The notes beneath the pieces were generated by a model. That model was not told the DNA's origin. It did no database searches and saw only the letters and a program-made list of their open reading frames with translations. Both the position numbers and the translations under genes were made by a program. From Meiothermus sp. QL-1 (GTDB taxonomy: Bacteria > Deinococcota > Deinococci > Deinococcales > Thermaceae): a DNA stretch of 64,000 bases. The stretch covers positions 1-64,000 of the forward strand of contig NZ_QQSV01000007.1 in assembly GCF_003351145.1 (NCBI RefSeq), in the 5' to 3' direction. Below, piece after piece: positions 60,994 to 64,000 of this stretch (position 1 is the first letter of the stretch; the number at the start of each line of letters is the position of its first letter).

Positions 60994-60999
60994 TAGACT
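60994..60999 (+). promoter_or_regulatory. Leaderless-type -10 box of the PepSY gene
   Basis: TAGACT, 6 nt before ATG 61006. May be an internal start for the sensor operon. Confidence 0.4.
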
Positions 61000-61005
61000 G
61001 CTGCT

Positions 61006-61449
61006 ATGCTCCCTGTTGGCCTCCTGCTCCTGGCGCTCACCCAGCCCCTCCTCCCCGGCCCCCCGGGGGGGAGGCTGGGCCTGGAGCAGGCCCTCGAGGT
61101 GGCCCAGCGCTACTTAGAACAGCGCCCAGAACCCTACAAGGCCGAACTCAAGTACAAAAGGAGGGAGGGCTGGCTGGTCTGGGAGTTCCGCCTGGGGGGG
61201 TTTGAGGTCTGGGTGGACGCCCAGAATGGCCGGGTCAACTACCTGCGCCCTCGCCCCATTCCCCCCCACGCCCGCCGGCCCCACCTGCCTTTCCAGCAGG
61301 CTCTAAGCCTGGCCAGAACCCTGGTGCCCCAGGTGGAGAAGCTGGAGCTTAAGCCCAAGGAGGGCCTTTTGATCTGGGAGGTCCGCGGCGGGCCCCAGGA
61401 AATCTGGCTGGATGCCCAAAGCGGCCGGGTGTTGCGAAGAAACCCCTGA
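61006..61449 (+). CDS. Exported PepSY-domain protein
   Basis: 147 residues. Short signal peptide MLPVGLLLLALTQPLL. Two PepSY-like modules: LGLEQALEVAQRYLEQRP then WEFRLGGFEVWVDAQNGRVNYL, and LPFQQALSLARTLVPQVEKLELKPKEGL-type region then IWEVRGGPQEIWLDAQSGRVLRR (each split by a short linker). PepSY proteins inhibit proteases or sense envelope state. Directly before a two-component pair, so it may tune that sensor. Confidence 0.8.
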   Translation: MLPVGLLLLALTQPLLPGPPGGRLGLEQALEVAQRYLEQRPEPYKAELKYKRREGWLVWEFRLGGFEVWVDAQNGRVNYLRPRPIPPHARRPHLPFQQALSLARTLVPQVEKLELKPKEGLLIWEVRGGPQEIWLDAQSGRVLRRNP

Positions 61450-61452
61450 ACC

Positions 61453-62109
61453 ATGAGGATTCTTCTGGTCGAAGACAACAAGCGGGTGGCAGAGCTGGTG
61501 CAGGAAGTGCTGCAGGCCCAGGGCTGGGCCACCGACGTCGCGAACCTGGCCCAGGAGGGCCAAGGGCTTTTGGAAAGCTTCCCCTACGACCTGCTGGTCT
61601 TGGACCTGGGCCTGCCCGACGGGGACGGGCTGGCGCTGCTGCGCCATCTGCGGCAGGCCGGCAGTAAGCTCCCTGTCCTTATCCTCACCGCCAAGGATGC
61701 GCCCGAGCAGCGCGTCGAGGGGCTCGAGGCCGGCGCGGACGACTACGTGGTGAAGCCCTTCCACACCGGGGAATTGGTGGCCCGGGTGCGGGCTCTGCTG
61801 CGGCGGGCCAAGGGGGAGGCCAGCAACCGCCTGAAGGTGGGACGGCTCGAGCTGGACCTGGAGCTGCGCCGAGCCTGGTGGGAGGGCAAAGCGGTGCAGC
61901 TTTCCGGGCGGGAGTACGCCCTGCTCGAGTTCCTGGCCCTTCACCCGGAGGGCTACTACCCCCGCGAGGTGCTGCTGGAAAAGTGCTGGCCAGGTGAGGC
62001 TTGCGTTGAGCCCCGCACGGTGGACACCTACATACGCTACCTCCGGCGCAAGCTGGCCGACGAGGCCATCGAGACGGTGCGGAACCTGGGGTACCGCTTT
62101 CTGGGATGA
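61453..62109 (+). CDS. OmpR-family response regulator
   Basis: 218 residues. Receiver domain with VEDN, phospho-acceptor Asp51 (LLVLDLGLPDGDG), Thr in LILTAKD and Lys in YVVKPF; winged-helix C-terminus with LSGREYALLEFLALHPEGYYPREVLLEK and TVDTYIRYLRRKLAD. DNA-binding activator or repressor controlled by the sensor kinase that follows with a 4-base overlap (ATGA). It starts 3 bases after the PepSY stop. Confidence 0.95.
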   Translation: MRILLVEDNKRVAELVQEVLQAQGWATDVANLAQEGQGLLESFPYDLLVLDLGLPDGDGLALLRHLRQAGSKLPVLILTAKDAPEQRVEGLEAGADDYVVKPFHTGELVARVRALLRRAKGEASNRLKVGRLELDLELRRAWWEGKAVQLSGREYALLEFLALHPEGYYPREVLLEKCWPGEACVEPRTVDTYIRYLRRKLADEAIETVRNLGYRFLG

Positions 62110-63407
62110 GCCTTCGGCTGCGCCTGACCCTGTTTTCGGCCCTGCTGGTGGGCCTGGTGCTCCTGGGAGCCGGAGCCTGGCTGCGGCTGGGCCTGGAACA
62201 GCGCCTGCTGGCCCGGCTGGACCAGGAACTGGCCTCGGCCCTTGACCTGGCCCGCCCGCTGGTGGGGCGGGATCCCCAGGACGGCCAGTTTCGCCTCCGC
62301 CCTGACCAAAGCCTGGAGGCGCTGCCCCACCTGCTGCCCGAACTTACCCTGTTGCTGGTGGAGACCCAGGGCACCTGGGACGCCCTGGGCCACCTGCCCC
62401 CGCCCTCGGTGCTGGCCCGGCTGGCCCGACCGGCCGCGGGGTACTTCAACCAGGACGGCTACCGCCTGCTGGGGGAGCCGGTGGAGCCCGGGCTGTACCT
62501 GCTGGCCGCCTTACCGCTGGAAGCGGTGACGGGCCCCCTGGCCTCCCTGGACAGCCTTTTGCAGCGTCTGCTGCCCCTTTCGGTGCTGCTAGCCTTGCTC
62601 TTGGGGTACGGGCTGAGCGCCAAAGGCCTGGCCCCCGCCGACCACCTGACCCGCGCCGCCCTCCGGCTGGCCGAGCACCGCGACTGGCAGGCCCGGCTGC
62701 CCGAGCCCCGCAGCAAAGATGAGCTCTGGCGTCTAAGCCGGGCGGTCAACCACCTGCTGGACGCCCTGCAAAGGGTCATCGAGCGAGAGCGGCGCTTCAG
62801 CCAGGACGCCTCCCACGCCCTCCGCACCCCTCTTACCATCCTGATAGGCCGGCTGGAGCAGCTGCCCGAAAGCCCAGCGGTCCTCGAAGCCCGCCGCAGC
62901 GCCGAGGAGCTCAGGACCCTGGTGGAAAAACTCCTCCTGCTGGCACGGGCCGAGGCCGGGGGGCTCCGCTTCGAGCAGCTGGAGCTCGACGCCCTGGCCT
63001 TCGAGCAGGCCGAGGCCATCCGCCCGCTCCTGGAAGCCAAGGGCCTGGAGCTGGTCCTGGAGCTACCTTCCAACCCCCTGTACGTCCGGGGAGACGCCAC
63101 CGCCCTCAAGGCAGCCCTGCAGGCCCTGCTGGAGAACGCGCTCAAGTTTACCCCGAAGGGCCAGGTGGGGGTGCGGGTCTGGGCCGAGCGGGGGGCCTGC
63201 CTGGAGGTCTGGGACACCGGGCCCGGCCTGGGGGAGGCCGCAGAGAGCCTGCTCTTCGAGCGGTTCTACCGGGGGCGCCACAGCCTGGAGGGCAGCGGGC
63301 TCGGTTTGGCCCTGGTGGCAGCGGTGGTGCGCTGGCACGGGGGGGAGGTCTGGGCCCGGGGAAGGAAGGGGGGAGCCCGGGTGGGGTTCCGCCTGCCGCT
63401 AGACTAG
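62106..63407 (+). CDS. Sensor histidine kinase
   Basis: 433 residues. Membrane helices about 7-27 and 151-170 bracket a periplasmic sensor of about 120 residues; HAMP-like region; HisKA with His237 ([13 protein letters not shown]); HATPase with [11 protein letters not shown] (N box), WDTGPGLGE (G1) and [13 protein letters not shown] (G2). Catalytically complete. Partners the OmpR-family regulator upstream. Its stop is shared with the convergent carotenoid-desaturase-like gene. Confidence 0.94.
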   Translation: MSLRLRLTLFSALLVGLVLLGAGAWLRLGLEQRLLARLDQELASALDLARPLVGRDPQDGQFRLRPDQSLEALPHLLPELTLLLVETQGTWDALGHLPPPSVLARLARPAAGYFNQDGYRLLGEPVEPGLYLLAALPLEAVTGPLASLDSLLQRLLPLSVLLALLLGYGLSAKGLAPADHLTRAALRLAEHRDWQARLPEPRSKDELWRLSRAVNHLLDALQRVIERERRFSQDASHALRTPLTILIGRLEQLPESPAVLEARRSAEELRTLVEKLLLLARAEAGGLRFEQLELDALAFEQAEAIRPLLEAKGLELVLELPSNPLYVRGDATALKAALQALLENALKFTPKGQVGVRVWAERGACLEVWDTGPGLGEAAESLLFERFYRGRHSLEGSGLGLALVAAVVRWHGGEVWARGRKGGARVGFRLPLD

Positions 63408-64000
63408 AGCCTGCGGCGGCTCAGGTCGGCCAGCAGCGCCCGCGCTGCATTTCGCCCGCTGGCGCCCATGATGCCCCCGCCCGGGTGGGTGCTGGCCCCG
63501 GTCAGGTAAAGCCCCCGGATGCCGGGAAAACGGTAGCCGTGCGCCCCCAGCCAGGGCCGCAATAGGAACATCTGGTCGGGGCCCATCTCCAGGTGCATCA
63601 CGTTGCCCATGGGCATGGCAAAGGTCTGCTCGAGCCAAAGCGGGGTCTGCACCAGCTCGGCCACAATCTTTTGACGAATCTCGGGGTCGTAGCGCTCAAA
63701 GCTGCGCAGGATGGCCTCGCGGGCCTCCTCTGCCCGCTCCTCCCAGCTCCCCCGGGCCAGCCGATAGGGGTAGTACTGGGCCCAGAGCCAAAGCGTCTCC
63801 CCCCCCGGGGGAGCCAGGCTCTCATCCACCGCGCTGAAGCTCATGGCGATAAGAGGAGGGTCGCGCGTGGGCTCCCCTGCCAGGTACTCGCCGTAGGCCC
63901 GGCTGAGCTGCTCCTCCCCGGTGATGAACAGACCCAGCCCCACCCGGGCCTCCGGGCCCGGATGGGCGGGGTAGCGCAACGGCTCTGAAAGCCCCAGCCG
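63404..64000 (-). CDS. C-terminal part of a phytoene-desaturase-like FAD oxidoreductase (partial)
   Basis: About 198 residues to the window edge; the frame is open at base 64000, so the start lies outside. The C-terminal FAD block [21 protein letters not shown] then NAARAL is the hallmark of CrtI/CrtO-type carotenoid desaturases and ketolases and retinol-saturase-like enzymes. The [22 protein letters not shown] block also fits CrtO-like members. Could be a beta-carotene ketolase or another amine-oxidase-fold FAD enzyme. Confidence 0.8.
   Translation of the reverse strand, partial: RLGLSEPLRYPAHPGPEARVGLGLFITGEEQLSRAYGEYLAGEPTRDPPLIAMSFSAVDESLAPPGGETLWLWAQYYPYRLARGSWEERAEEAREAILRSFERYDPEIRQKIVAELVQTPLWLEQTFAMPMGNVMHLEMGPDQMFLLRPWLGAHGYRFPGIRGLYLTGASTHPGGGIMGASGRNAARALLADLSRRRL

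Noticed and set aside
1-64000. CRISPR arrays, transposons, integrase, prophage or tRNA genes
   Set aside because: No regularly spaced repeats, transposase or phage domains, or cloverleaf-like sequences were seen; gene gaps are mostly too short for a tRNA.

Overview
The window is compact, GC-rich bacterial chromosome that reads as Deinococcota, family Thermaceae, most likely Meiothermus or a close relative. The reasons are Thermus-lineage small families (DUF3248-like and DUF3809-like), a DTE-type microbial rhodopsin, an MGDG-synthase-type glycolipid glycosyltransferase, TANNNT -10 boxes a few bases before start codons (the leaderless-promoter signature known from this phylum), and G/C-ending codons throughout. 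I see no tRNA, rRNA, CRISPR array, transposase or prophage, and no gene-free stretch longer than 300 bases. The first 122 bases hold nothing I recognise.

Layout. 0.1-4.1 kb: PfkB-type sugar kinase, then rel ((p)ppGpp synthetase/hydrolase) and a DUF92 membrane protein. 4.1-7.4 kb: a divergent argininosuccinate-lyase-like enzyme, and accD-accA (acetyl-CoA carboxylase carboxyltransferase). 7.4-8.4 kb: a rhodopsin proton pump with its own terminator, and a promoter region carrying an 11-bp-spaced TnTACA-like array resembling a CarH/LitR (B12-dependent light sensor) operator. 8.4-10.7 kb: a bactofilin between two paralogous membrane-anchored M23 peptidases. 10.8-20.0 kb: uridine phosphorylase, SDR, YceI, lipoproteins, a GlcD-like FAD oxidase, an MFS transporter, DUF3084 and an LptB-type ATPase. 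20.1-28.3 kb: gltX, an acyl-CoA synthetase, a Ser/Thr kinase, small conserved unknowns, a MobA-like nucleotidyltransferase and pilT.

28.4-36.2 kb is a chained, translationally coupled polysaccharide operon: flippase, four GT4 glycosyltransferases, an O-antigen ligase/polymerase-like protein and a WecA/MraY-type initiating transferase. 36.2-44.0 kb holds DUF72, the glycolipid glycosyltransferase, an aldo/keto reductase, a CDGSH protein, a VOC protein, a penicillin-acylase-family hydrolase, pth and the L25/Ctc gene.

44.0-50.3 kb is a sulfide-oxidation locus. It contains sulfide:quinone oxidoreductase (SQR), a CstB-like persulfide dioxygenase-rhodanese fusion, four more rhodanese genes (seven rhodanese modules in all) and a TauE/SafE exporter, with a LysR regulator divergent from SQR. 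Two 19-bp operator-like arms flank a consensus TTGACA in front of the CstB-like gene. Together these fit sulfide to persulfide (SQR), to sulfite (dioxygenase), to thiosulfate (rhodanese), with sulfur-oxyanion export.

50.3-64 kb: trmL, DUF190-crcB (fluoride exporter), two lipoproteins, tgt, a dynamin-like GTPase, a SufS-type cysteine desulfurase, a GAF/PAS/GGDEF/EAL protein, an exported protein-PepSY-two-component operon, and the C-terminal part of a carotenoid-desaturase-like oxidoreductase running off the right edge.

Three window-wide patterns stand out. At least twelve genes carry TANNNT followed by 6-8 nt and the start codon. Every convergent gene pair overlaps or abuts at its stops. The palindrome CTCGAG is strongly over-represented by eye.
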